DNA of 64,000 nt from assembly GCA_037367405.1 (NCBI GenBank), contig JAZKJV010000686.1, positions 186,001 through 250,000 of the forward strand. Reading direction: 5' to 3'. A model generated the notes under the pieces. That model worked only from the letters and a program-made list of their open reading frames with translations, was not told the DNA's origin and did not search any database. The stretch is from Ottelia alismoides (Eukaryota; Streptophyta; Magnoliopsida; Alismatales; Hydrocharitaceae). Position 1 is the stretch's first letter. Every line of letters begins with the position of its first letter. Position numbers and translations under genes: made by a program. Shown here piece after piece: positions 24,209-33,991 of the stretch.

Positions 24209-24585
24209 CCCCCATACTTAGCTCGAACTATGTCCTCATAGTGACTAAAGATATACAAAGGAACGCATAACTTGTTATAAGTATAGAAAAGTGAAATGAA
24301 TTCTATGCTACAACGACTCAACTTGTCCTCCCCATACTTAGGGTTAGAGATCCCTAAGTATAGAAAAAGAATATCAACAAGTTGTGGAACAAGTGATAAA
24401 ACAAAAGAAATAAAAATAAATAAAAACACGAAAGAGAATGAAGCGAACGACATCAATCCCCCTATACTTAGTGTAAAGGATCCCTAATTATAAGCAACAA
24501 TAGGAGTAGTGGAATATAATGAAAATGGAAAAACTCAAATCATTCACCTCCCCTATACTAAGGATAGAGTACATCCTAAGTATAG
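24209..24585 (-). repeat. Hairpin array with polypurine-like tails, domain B (4 units)
   Basis: Four inverted-repeat units at about 24209-24286, 24333-24363, 24458-24493 and 24553-24585. In plus-strand coordinates each starts with C-run plus (C)ATACTTAG and closes with CTAAGTATAG. Examples are CATACTTAGGG with CCCTAAGTATAG, and CTATACTAAGGAT with ATCCTAAGTATAG. On the coding (minus) strand the 3' arm runs into GGGG(G), like the polypurine tract. The first unit (coordinate order) is the long form, with GAGGACATAG and AGTTATG arms also found in the other two arrays. It follows the integrase C-terminus. Confidence 0.85.
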
Positions 24586-24729
24586 CATACACGTGGAAAA
24601 GAGGTGAACGATAGAAACAAAAAAAAGAATAAAACAAGAGGGATATATACAAGAGAATATCAGCTCGTTTATCATATGCAGAAGATGTCAAAGAATCATC
24701 GTCTGGTATACATAGATGGAATCAACCAC

Positions 24730-25946
24730 AAACAAGAATGTATCATGATCTAGATATGGCTTCAACAACCGTCCATTCACAATAAATGGTTGTGTGTAAG
24801 ATGACAACCAAGATATGAAAATACTACATTGTCATGCATAGATCTTACAATGAACAATCATGACCTTTGCTTTTAAGTTTACCGGGGAACAACTTCAATT
24901 TAGCATCAAACAACCATATGTTTTGATCAGGGATGATAATCTTTCTTCTAATGTGTCTATCACGTCAACACTTGACTTTCTCCTTATACATGAGTCAGTT
25001 GCCCTCTCATAGTCCAAATTGCGTACATGGAGTGACCATAAAGATTTGTGTACCAACTCAAATGGCATGTGTTAAGGCTTTCCGTAAACCAAACTGTATA
25101 GAGACATAACCAATGGAGACTTGTACATAATCTGATAAGCCCATAGAACTAAGTCAAGTGTCTAGTACCAGCCCTTCCTATCTGGATGTACACATTTCTG
25201 AATTATCATCTTAATCTCCCTATTTGAAATCTCATCCAAATTGTTAGTCTGTAGATGGTAAGGGGATGCAACTCTATGCTCAATGGTGTACTCTTTCACA
25301 AGATTTCTGCCATCTCTATTGATAAAATAGCTTCCCCTGTCTAAATTGAGTATCTTAAGAACCTCAAACTGCACAATAATGTTGTCCTTAAGGAAGGAAC
25401 AAATTGTACTGCTATGAGCAGCTCGGGTAAGGATGTCCTCCACCTAACAATTAACATAATCCATGACAAGTAGTATGTACTGAAATCCCTAACTGACATG
25501 AAATGGGCCCATGAAGTCTAAGCACCAAGCATCAAAAACATCTAAAAATGGATATGTCTCAGGTGCATGGTATCTTTGGAATAGACGGTTCCTCTCATTT
25601 TCTGATAATCAATACAACCTCGAGCATAATTTATAGAACCATTAAATAGAGCGGGCCACCAGAGGCCACATTGTAAAGCCTTACTTGTCGTGCACTTCTC
25701 TGAATGATGCCCACCAGATTCTAATCTTTGATAATGCTCAAGCACACCGGTGTATTCCTCATGAGGAATGCACCTCCTCCAGATACAATCCTCACCTTCG
25801 TGAAATAGGTACGGATCCTCCCACTCATAAAAATGAACCTTTGACTGGAATCTATCTACCTTGTGCTCCAACCAATCTTGTGGAAATTTCTTAAAGAAAA
25901 GATATTTCACAACATCAGCATACCATGGGAGTGAGGTAATAAACAA
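24730..25946 (-). pseudogene. Ty3/gypsy integrase relic, domain B
   Basis: Minus-strand order: linker with L-P-W-Y-A-D-V-V-K-Y-L, then the zinc-binding region (G-G-H-H-S-E-K-C, later a degraded C-I-D-Y-Q-K-M), the catalytic core with first Asp in W-C-L-D-F-M-G-P-F, second Asp in I-L-N-L-D-R-G-S-Y-F, and Glu in N-L-D-E-I-S-N-R-E-I-K, then a C-terminal part with P-L-V-M-S-L-Y-S-L-V-Y-G-K-P. The second Cys pair of the HHCC finger is damaged, and stops interrupt the core and C-terminus. Integrase inserts the cDNA into host DNA; this copy cannot work. Confidence 0.9.
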
Positions 25947-26059
25947 AATAACCTCATCTAGAAAGGTCTCAAAAATTGGAAGTATTATCTACATAGAGGA
26001 CTCTGCATCTGTGATCCGAGAAAGGTGATCTGCCAGAACATTCTTCACTCTAGGTTTAT

Positions 26060-26400
26060 CTCGAACCTCTAAATCAAACTCCTAAAGAAGAAGGATCCAT
26101 AAGATAAGGAATTGTTTGGCATCCTTCTTTTCCTATAAGTACCGTATGATAGTGTGATCCGTGTATACGGTGACATGTGAACCAAGTAGGTATGAGTGAA
26201 ACTTCTCTAAAGAAAACACCATCGCTAACATCTCCTTCTCTGTAACTGTACAATTACGTTGTTATTCATCCAGAATCTTGCTAGCATAGTGTATGGAAAA
26301 TGGTATCCCATCCTTTCTTTTGTCTAAAATAGCTCCAACTACATAGTCTGAAGCATCCATCATGATTTCAAAAGGGAGAGACCAATCAGGTGGCCAATGG
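26060..26400 (-). pseudogene. RNase H relic, domain B
   Basis: Between RT and integrase, frames translate to words matching the gypsy RNase H: a Y-T-M-L-A-R-F-W-M-N-N stretch, the L-V-H-M-S-P-Y-T-R-I-T-like region where L-L-G-S-x-V-T-x-Y-T-D-H is expected, and frame changes. The better preserved copy in domain C (50040-50330) confirms the assignment. Not functional. Confidence 0.65.
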
Positions 26401-26559
26401 ACAAGAGCTTTAATAAATATGTCTTTCATCTAATAAAATGCAAAGAGGAATTTGTCATCAATTATAAACTCACTCTCCTTGCATAGAAGCTCAGTCAAAG
26501 GTCTGATGGTCTTGTTGAAGACCTTAATGAATAGCCTACAAAATCCAACATGACCAAGG

Positions 26560-27512
26560 AACGACGTCAACTACTTCAAATTCTAGGGCAGCTTTAGCTT
26601 AGAGATCACATCGATATTAGATGGGTCAAACTCCATACCATGTTTTGAAATGACGTGGCCCAATGCAATTCCATTAGTCACCATAAAGTAACTCTTCTTT
26701 CATGAGAGAACTAAGTTCACCTCACAACAACATTGAAGTACTCAGTCTAAATGATAAAGACATGGTCAAAATTATCCCTGTAGACTGAGAAATCATCCAT
26801 GAAGACCTATAGAAAACTACCTATCATGATGGACAAAATGACCAACATACACCTTTGGAATGTAGTGAGGGTGTTACATAATCTAAAGGACATCCGTCTA
26901 CAAGCGTAGGTGCTAAACAGAGAAACAATTGTAGTTTTATCTCGATCCTCAAGAGATATTGCAACTTGGTTATATCCTATGTACCCATCCAAGAAACCAA
27001 AGAACTCCTTCACTACAAAGCTCTCAATAATCTGATCAATAAAGGTAGTGGAAAGTGATCTTTCTTAGTATCTGAGTTCATGTATTGGTAAACTACATAG
27101 ACACGCCATGACTTGGTTATACGAGTTGGAATCTCCTCATCATGATCATTCATCACGATCGTAATCCCAGATTTCTTCAAGATTGCATGCAACGAGCTAA
27201 CCCACTTGGAATCTGAAATGGGATAATTAAAGCCAACATCACACCATTTCATAATCTCTTTCATGACAACATCTCGAAGATTCAGATTTAGATGACACTG
27301 ACACTCATGGGTTGATTTGTTGTCATCTCTATGTATGTATGATGTGAGCACAAAGCTGGACAAATCCCGCAGAGATCTGAAATATTCCAGCCTATGGCCT
27401 TACCGTTTCTCTTGAGAACCTCTAGCAAGAGAGATTCCTGACCATCGGTCAACTGTGAATTGATGATGATCAGAAACATTTGCAACATACCCACAAGGAA
27501 GGCATACTTCAT
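26560..27512 (-). pseudogene. Ty3/gypsy reverse transcriptase relic, domain B
   Basis: Fragments in order: A-I-G-W-N-I-S-D-L then C-S-H-H-T-Y-I (27288-27512), S-D-S-K-W-V-S-S-L-H-A-I-L-K-K-S-G-I-T (27013-27363), and G-F-L-D-G-Y-I-G-Y-N-Q-V-A-I-S-L-E-D (26807-27013). The catalytic D-D box should follow at about 26770-26810, where the frame is interrupted. Stops and frameshifts occur every 200-300 bases. The Asp in F-L-D-G-Y is one of the three RT active-site positions. Confidence 0.9.
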
Positions 27513-27556
27513 CGTTGAGGATAAAACTTTGAGCTTATGTGGGGTCTGAATCTGCT

Positions 27557-27960
27557 CTACAACACTTCTGCAACTGTGATGGTAGAAGGTAGATGATTTG
27601 CACTGTGTAAACTGTCCACCATGGCTATTGCAGGCTTAACAAGTAATGTCTTAGAAAGATCGACAATGAATAAGTTCTGCTCAGAAAGGAATGGTTCATC
27701 AAGATGCTCAAACATCTCAGAAAACTCATCAAAAAAAATCTCAGATATCTCAGTAGGATATATGTCATCGATAATCTCAAAAGAAAGTATCTCAGGTATG
27801 TTAAAATGTACCTCTGAAAGTAACTCAAACTGATCCTCAGAAAACAAGTCAAATGATCGATTGGTTGACAACTCGGAATAACCAACAAGGGAGCTAATGT
27901 CAGAATTGCCTTTTAGAGGTTCCTTCTAGGAAAGGAACTTCTGGATGTCCATGAAATCTG
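27557..27960 (-). pseudogene. Acidic protease-RT linker, domain B
   Basis: A 104-codon open stretch rich in Glu, Asp, Ser and Phe, with repeated words such as F-E-L-L-S-E, I-S-E-I-F-F-D-E-F-S-E-M-F-E. It occupies the same place as the F-V-P-F-x-F acidic repeats of the plus-strand element (40546-41025). Such a linker is of unknown function; it may be a spacer or a structural part of the polyprotein. Confidence 0.55.
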
Positions 27961-28020
27961 TGAAAAGATCTTTCTCTCAAAACTCAACAAGAAGATCACA
28001 ACCCTTAGAATATGTTGTAG

Positions 28021-28022
<2 letters not shown>

Positions 28023-28049
<27 letters not shown>
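28023..28049. repeat. CT/GA microsatellite
   Basis: Perfect CT dinucleotide run of about 27 bases, downstream of the protease relic of domain B on its coding strand. Confidence 0.95.
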
Positions 28050-28053
<4 letters not shown>

Positions 28054-28079
28054 GCTGCTGCAGGTGATTGTGAGGCTTC

Positions 28080-28480
28080 GGATATGAGATCATCTCTATC
28101 TTAACCTTGTTACTGAGGGAGTGAAAAGTTATCTCCCTAGTACCATAATCAACTACTACTTTGGTAATTCAAAAGAACGATCGACCCAATATAATTAATG
28201 TATGGAATAATAGTGCATAGGTATCCATATCCATAATAACAAAATTAATCGAGAATCTCATTACTTGCATAATTATGATAACGTCCTTGTGAATGCCTCT
28301 CAGCCTCTTGATCTATTTATCAGTAATCATAGGGATCATCCTGGCGGATCTAAGATGCCCCATCCCAAACTCAATGATTAGCCAGGATGACATGAGATTA
28401 ATGGAGGAACTGCTATCGAGTAGAGTATGATCAGACTCTTGATCAAAAATCTGGCAATGGATGTGAGGTGCTCCTTTATC
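28080..28480 (-). pseudogene. Retropepsin-like protease relic, domain B
   Basis: On the minus strand D-H-T-L-L-D-S-S-S-S-I-N-L aligns with D-H-T-L-L-D-G-G-A-S-I-S-I of the plus-strand element, so the catalytic Asp remains but the D-S/T-G triad reads D-S-S. Further on, a word equivalent to I-L-G-R-P-F-L reads I-L-G-R-S-F-F, followed by V-V-V-D-Y-G-T-R-E-I-T-F. At least two stops lie between. Protease would cleave the polyprotein. Confidence 0.8.
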
Positions 28481-28559
28481 TTTCTATTTATGCAGGAGTT
28501 TGTTGATGGCGTGAACTACGACCATGGTTAATATATGCTAATTTATTTATTTCATATGA

Positions 28560-29163
28560 TCTGCCTTTGTTGATGCTTTTGAGAACATGCTTCATTCATT
28601 CCCTTTTTATCTACAAGCATGTACCCCATGGACTTAAGGAGTGGCATCTCTAAAAATGTTTTGAAGTATCTCTACCACTCTAGGATCAGATAATGTTGTT
28701 TTTAATTTTTGAATTTTTCTAATTTTATTCAAAGCGGAAGGAAATGGAATAGAATCTGAAGGAACAACAAACTGCTCATTTCTCTTATTTAAATCAGAGT
28801 CATCATGTACATGTGGGTAATTAGAATTAGTCTATACAATGTCGTCCAATAAAGGAGTAGAAGGAGAAAAAGGAAAAAGTAGATGAGCCGCTTGGTCTAC
28901 TAGTGCTGAAGAATACTCCACAACAAGTGTGTTCTCCGTCATAGCTGACTCGACATCGCATCTTCCTTTATTATCTTTTTGGCTTTTTCTGAATAATGGT
29001 GGTGGTGGTGGTGGTGTTGGAAAAGATGTAGAAGGTGATGATGGTCCTCCATGCTCTAGCTCTACAACACTAGATTGGTGCTCAACTGATGAAGAAGAAG
29101 ATGTAGTCAGTGTAGCTCTCTCAGTGGCTCGATCTCCCAATTCCAACTGTTGTATTGGTGGCT
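28560..29163 (-). pseudogene. Gag-like Pro/Ser-rich frame, domain B
   Basis: An open stretch with runs S-S-S-S-S and P-P-P-P-P-P (28832-29163) continues, after gaps, to N-K-I-R-K-I-Q-K-L-K-T-T-L-S-D-P-R-V-V-E-I-L, which matches V-Q-K-F-K-K-M-L-T-E-P-E-V-V-A-T-I in the plus-strand element. No ATG starts it (a TAG precedes). No capsid-like retrotransposon gag domain is visible between primer site and protease, in either this or the plus-strand element; Athila gag is normally much longer. Confidence 0.6.
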
Positions 29164-29360
29164 ACAATCTCCTATAGCATTGATGTCGTGGTTCCTGCTA
29201 TACTGGTCTAAAATGATCCACATGGAGTGCGAGGATAGAGTATCGTTGAGGCGATCCACAAATAGAACCCATGACCAATCAACAAGTACCCACAATGTAA
29301 ACATAAGAAATGAAAAGCAAAAAATGCGAGGAAACAAAATATAATATGTAAGCATGTAGA

Positions 29361-29382
29361 GATCATCCCAGACAACAAAATT
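29361..29382 (-). other. Decayed primer-binding site, tRNA-Asp type, domain B
   Basis: Minus-strand GTTGTCTGGGATGATC compares with GTTGCCGGGGATGATC expected for a plant tRNA-Asp primer site; the outer part (TGGCGCC) is decayed to TTTT-like sequence with a small gap. Its place just inside LTR b supports the reading. Confidence 0.55.
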
Positions 29383-29383
29383 A

Positions 29384-32300
29384 GGTAGCCTATAGTTATT
29401 GCTAATCAACGGTATTATGCACATACTTGTCTTTTTATTTTTGACGGTTTTTTTATTTTTTAGTTAAATTAATAGTAAATATAAATATATAATTTAATAA
29501 TAATAATAATAATATTTAATTATATATTTACATATAGGAGAGTACATAAGAATGAAAAGAGAAAATCAATTTCAAACAAGAGTGTGCATATATATATATA
29601 TAATAATTCCTTTTATTTCCATTTTATTTTATTTTATATTTTTAAATTTATTTTTTATATTTGAAAATAAAATTAAAATATATTTATATAGAATATATTA
29701 ATACATAAAAGAAGTACATAGATAATATAGAAATGTATATATACAGGTAGATAGTATGTAATATATATAAATATACATAGTCCAAAAATGAAGGAATAAA
29801 ATTTTGGGCTTATTTTTTTCTCATGTTTTTGTTTTTAGAATTTGTGCAGATTTTAGGTATTTTCAGAATTCAAAGTATCCTAAAATAGGGATTAAATAAA
29901 TAGTCCATATGGATTTGAAGATTAAAAATAAAAAATACATTCCAAAATTCTCCGAATCAAATTTAATATATTTTGTATAATATAAAGAAAATTTAAAGAT
30001 AGAAGTGACTATCTTTGGATTTTTTAAAGATTTTTTTAGATTTTTATGAAGGATTTTGGAGATTTTTAATTTCTAGTCATTTTCTATATTTAGGGATTGT
30101 TGGTTCGGAGTTAATATAGGACAAAATAACATATATTTTTTGTAAATTTTCAGGGAATTTTAATATTTTTTGCATTTTTAAACCTAAATAGAGTTAAAAT
30201 ATGCATTATTTGAATTTTAATAAATACATAAAGTCCCAGAAATGTAAAATAAAAATCAAAGCATGAAAAATTGTCATCCTTGGCCTTTTCTTGTATTTTT
30301 GGAAAATTAATACAAATAGTAGTTATTTTTAACAAAAATAAACAAGAAATAACATTAATATCCTTGTAGGGACCTAGTTGCAATTAAAAGAAAGATGTCC
30401 CTCATTTCTAGGGGCGTACATGCAATTTTTCAAAGAATGAATATATTAAAAACACAACGGAAGGGCCTTTTCTGCAAATATAAAAAAGTTTACGGTCCCA
30501 TGTACAATATTTCCAAAATATAATATCGTATTCCCAATTTTGGTGTATTAAATAAATATACAAACACGAAAGGGTATCAATGCAAATTACCCCACTCATG
30601 TGACAAGACACATAAGCTGAGTTGATATGGGCTATGGGCAAATACATGGAAGTATGGGAAGTTATACGCAATTTTTACACATTTATTTGCAATCCATGCG
30701 AACTTTTAAGCAATAGAAAGAAATACAAAAAGTCTAGAGGGAGAATTGGTAATTTACTCCTTTATTTGCATGCTAAAGGATAGTTGGATGTGTGCCACTT
30801 AAGAGATCAACGGTCCAGATGAACCGTTATCGCTTCGATGATCGACATATTGTATTAGACTCAACCCCGGATCAAACGGTGGAGGGGTTGCGATTTAATG
30901 CTCATTGCTGCATCTGGAGGATTGTTCTTGATCTGATGGCTCGGGGTGCTTTGGAAGAACAACCTAAGAACTTCTTTGCAGGGAGTTTTGATTCGCTCTT
31001 CCTATCTACTCTGAGCTCCTCCTGAACTGTTGAGTTGTCCTACAGGTTCGCATGGATGTTCCTCTAAAGGATGCTTCAAAGGAGTCTAGGCCCCATCAAT
31101 GGGAGCTTGGAGCATCGTACACCTGGAGCTTGGTCTTTGACATCGAAATCCCCTCAGATGGGGTCCACCAGACCTACAAGATGGCTGAAAAACTTCACGA
31201 TACAAGGATGAACAGATTTGGGCTTTTATGGGTGAGATTCAAAGCGAAATGTAGTGGAATGTATGGTTAGGGAGATGAGATTATTTAATGCAGAAATGAA
31301 GGGGCAAATAAGTGGGGTGATCAGCATGGTCGGAACAGGTCGGGTTCACGGTGGAATGTTGCCGGTACAGTGAGCTCCGACTATCTAAGGTTGGATTCCT
31401 ATGCTATGATAAATATCTCATTACTAAGTTAACTGCAGAATTAAAATGACATAAAGAAAATCTACCTAATGAAGATAAAAACTCAACTTTAATTTGCTGG
31501 AGACGACAGGGAGCGGGATGATCACCAGAGCTCCGCCTGGACCTCCTCTCTTCCTCCAGTGGTGATCCAAACCTCAGGGAAAGGTCCTTTGTCACAGCCT
31601 AACTCTCCCGTACACACTTGGGGGCACTATATGGCTCAAAGAGGGATCAATTGAAGAAAGAAGAGTAGAGGTGTTATTTATATGCACAGAGAAGAGTCCT
31701 TATTAACTGTCGATTATGGATGAATCAAAGACATGTGCAAAGTTTTAGAGGGTATGGCATGGATTAGGGATGATCATACAAGAGTTTGGTGAAATATCAA
31801 CTCGTATCTGAGTACAGGTCTCTCCTCGTTCTGATGGGAGTAGGTGACATGGGTCAAAGAGTTGACCCAGATCAGATAGGGTTTGTTTTTGGATGGTCTA
31901 CGTGGACCAATCAAAAAATTCCAATGTAGAAACTATTGATAAAATCATTATTAAATCGATTATTATTTTATTGATTTTTGGGTATAATATAAAAAATCCT
32001 TGCTATTTTATGTTGTATTTAGTTACAATTTTTATTTATTTTTATGATGTTATTTAGTACAAGGTATTATTTACAAGTATACTTAGGTTCAAGAAGGTGA
32101 GGAGAGGGGTGGAACATCACTTGGCACGTCGAGGGATTGCCCATAGTGTGTGACCATGCCCGATTATTTACCAAAAACATGGGTCTCCTCAATGTCGTCA
32201 CACCATGTATGGGGGCTGAGGCCTACCCAATGCTGGAAGATGGGTATATTTATTTGTATGTTGTATATTTTATTTTTTATATTAAATTTTATTATTTTAT

Positions 32301-33201
32301 TCTCATATTTTATATATTTATAGATTATTTTCATATTCATAAATATATTTTTATTGTATTTTCCTGTTGTATGATGCACGCTTAAATAAATAGGGATATA
32401 TTATGTAGTATAAGTATCTTATATTCATTTATGTATTTATATGGACTATTTTATTTTTTTTTATTTTTTTTATAGTTTTATTCTATTCTAAATATGTACA
32501 TATATTATAAATAATATTTACATATCTATAAAATATAAAACTGTGAAAATAAAAATAATAAATAAAATGAATATTTTATTCAAGTATATTGTACAATAAT
32601 GGTTCAAAACCTAACTTTCAAACCTTAACTCCAAATTAAGTGAAACCACCTTCAAAAATTAACTAAGAAAATGTTATATACAATTAAAGGTGATTCTGAT
32701 GCATTTTGATTTTTATTAAGAATATATGGGTCTAGGAAGTTTGGGTTTTGGCTTTTTATTTTGAGCGTTTATTACATACCGAGTATTTTTTTGTGCAAAC
32801 TCATTTTTGTATTTTTAGCTACAACTTTCTTATACAAAGTTTCTTTATTTTAGGTAGAAATAATCAAAGAATAAAATGGGTCCCAAAATTCTTTATTAAT
32901 GAATAAAAAATGAAATTTTTATTATCTTTTTAGCCCTTATCTCCGCCTACATTATTCCTTGTCGACCCAATTATCAAGATGCCTCGGTCTAAAGGTTTAG
33001 GGTCATAAAATACCTTTGGTATTTTACTTCTTTTTCTTTTATTTATCCATTATTTTTTGGCTCTAAAAAATGTAATTTTCACAATAATTATAGAATAAAT
33101 AATGGATGTCATTTTGTACAAAATAAAAGTATTTACATGCATTTTACTAGGGTTTAAAGGCCAAAATGAAAGAATACAGATGATGAAATGGAGATTCAAC
33201 A
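29384..33201 (-). repeat. LTR b (Athila-type), shared by domains C and B
   Basis: Minus strand, 3.8 kb. Starts TGTTGAATCTCCATTTCATC at 33201, matching the start of the other Athila LTRs, with the polypurine tract of domain C immediately outside. Its inner end near 29384 is followed by the decayed tRNA-Asp site of domain B. It keeps GGTCAAAGAGTTGACC-type inverted W-boxes (31853-31866) and a TCTACGTGGACCA G-box-like palindrome relic near 31895-31910. It has diverged strongly from LTRs a and c but module order is the same. Confidence 0.85.
31853..31866. promoter_or_regulatory. Inverted W-box pair in LTR b
   Basis: GTCAAAGAGTTGAC, embedded in GGGTCAAAGAGTTGACCC. TTGAC(C) is the WRKY-factor core; here two cores face each other across four bases. 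The identical 14-mer occurs in copia LTRs. Confidence 0.55.
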
Positions 33202-33218
33202 CCCCCCTTATACTTTCC
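33202..33218 (-). other. Polypurine tract of domain C
   Basis: Minus strand GGAAAGTATAAGGGGGG ends at the first base of LTR b. It matches the AAGTATAGGGGGA tract of the plus-strand element. Its presence shows that LTR b is the 3' LTR of domain C. Confidence 0.85.
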
Positions 33219-33991
33219 TTCATTAGTCCACAACAAACAATAATGCAATGATGTAAAGATAAATTTGAAGATAAGAAAAAGAAATAAATAATTAATTACT
33301 TTAAAACTAGTCTTTAATAGAGTCGAGGTTTGGAGCTCAGAGATAGCCTTTGGATTAAAGGTGTGTTCGAAACCACATGGAAGATGAGATGTGTAACATA
33401 ACATCCCTTAGATTTCATACTCCTATCATCTAGTCCAATTCACGGCTAAGCCAGAACCATTCTCTCAGTTGCATTGCTACCTTGAAATGATAGAAACATG
33501 TGTGTTAATTTGTTATGCTCACCCGTAACAAAACCGTTGAACCATCAAGGCGTCTGCTCTTCTAGTAACTCATACTCGTGGAGATAGTCATTCCTTTATA
33601 AGATTAGGTGTTCCCAATCATTACAACCAAATGAGGGAGAAGTTAGAAGAATGGTAAAAAAGTGGGAATGGACCAGTGTAGTCTTCATTATATTTTGAAG
33701 TCGGTTAATGTAACCGATTCTTCACCAAGAAGCAAGATTTTTTTGAAGCTCGAATTTTGGTGGAATTTTCAATATATGTTATTTGGATATTTTCTTTGAT
33801 TTTGTATAGCTTCTGCATTCTTATTTGTGCCCAAATGCATATAGCATCTTTTGTTCCAGCCACTTTTTTGGGATCTTAGAAATATTGCGCTGGTAGACCA
33901 TTCCTTATCTAAAGTACTATCTTAATCCGTATCTAGTCTTTATATATCATTGTTACCCAAAGAAGTGGGTTAGAGTATCGGTGTCACCAAT
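33219..33991 (-). other. Domain C 3' tail, distal part
   Basis: Non-coding. Homologous words to the tails of B and of the plus-strand element. It includes a decayed version (TTTGTTGTGGACTAATGAAG on the minus strand) of the hairpin found next to the polypurine tract in the plus-strand element. It is cut at 33991 by the insertion of the plus-strand element and continues at 47357. Confidence 0.65.
33987..33991. repeat. Target-site duplication CCAAT, left
   Basis: CCAAT directly before the 5' LTR of the plus-strand element; exact copy at 47352-47356. Confidence 0.93.

Larger units (their letters stand above)
22306..29383 (-). mobile_element. Athila-type internal domain B, between LTR b and LTR a
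   Basis: A complete but decayed internal domain on the minus strand, in order: primer-site relic (29361-29382), Pro-rich gag-like frame, protease, acidic linker, RT, RNase H, integrase, hairpin array, TTTGCAAAA-type repeats, tail and polypurine tract. Integrase after RT is the Ty3/gypsy order. With LTRs b (29384-33201) and a (12691-22305) it is formally a full element. However, no target duplication flanks it; LTR-bounded domains C and A adjoin instead. It is coding-dead throughout. Confidence 0.85.

Noticed and set aside
24730..29163. Endogenous pararetrovirus
   Set aside because: An integrase core after RNase H, LTRs, and no movement or coat protein motifs fit a Ty3/gypsy element, not a caulimovirid.
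28929..29177. Plus-strand Gly/Asp-rich frame opposite the gag-like region
   Set aside because: Shadow of the minus-strand poly-Pro/Ser frame.
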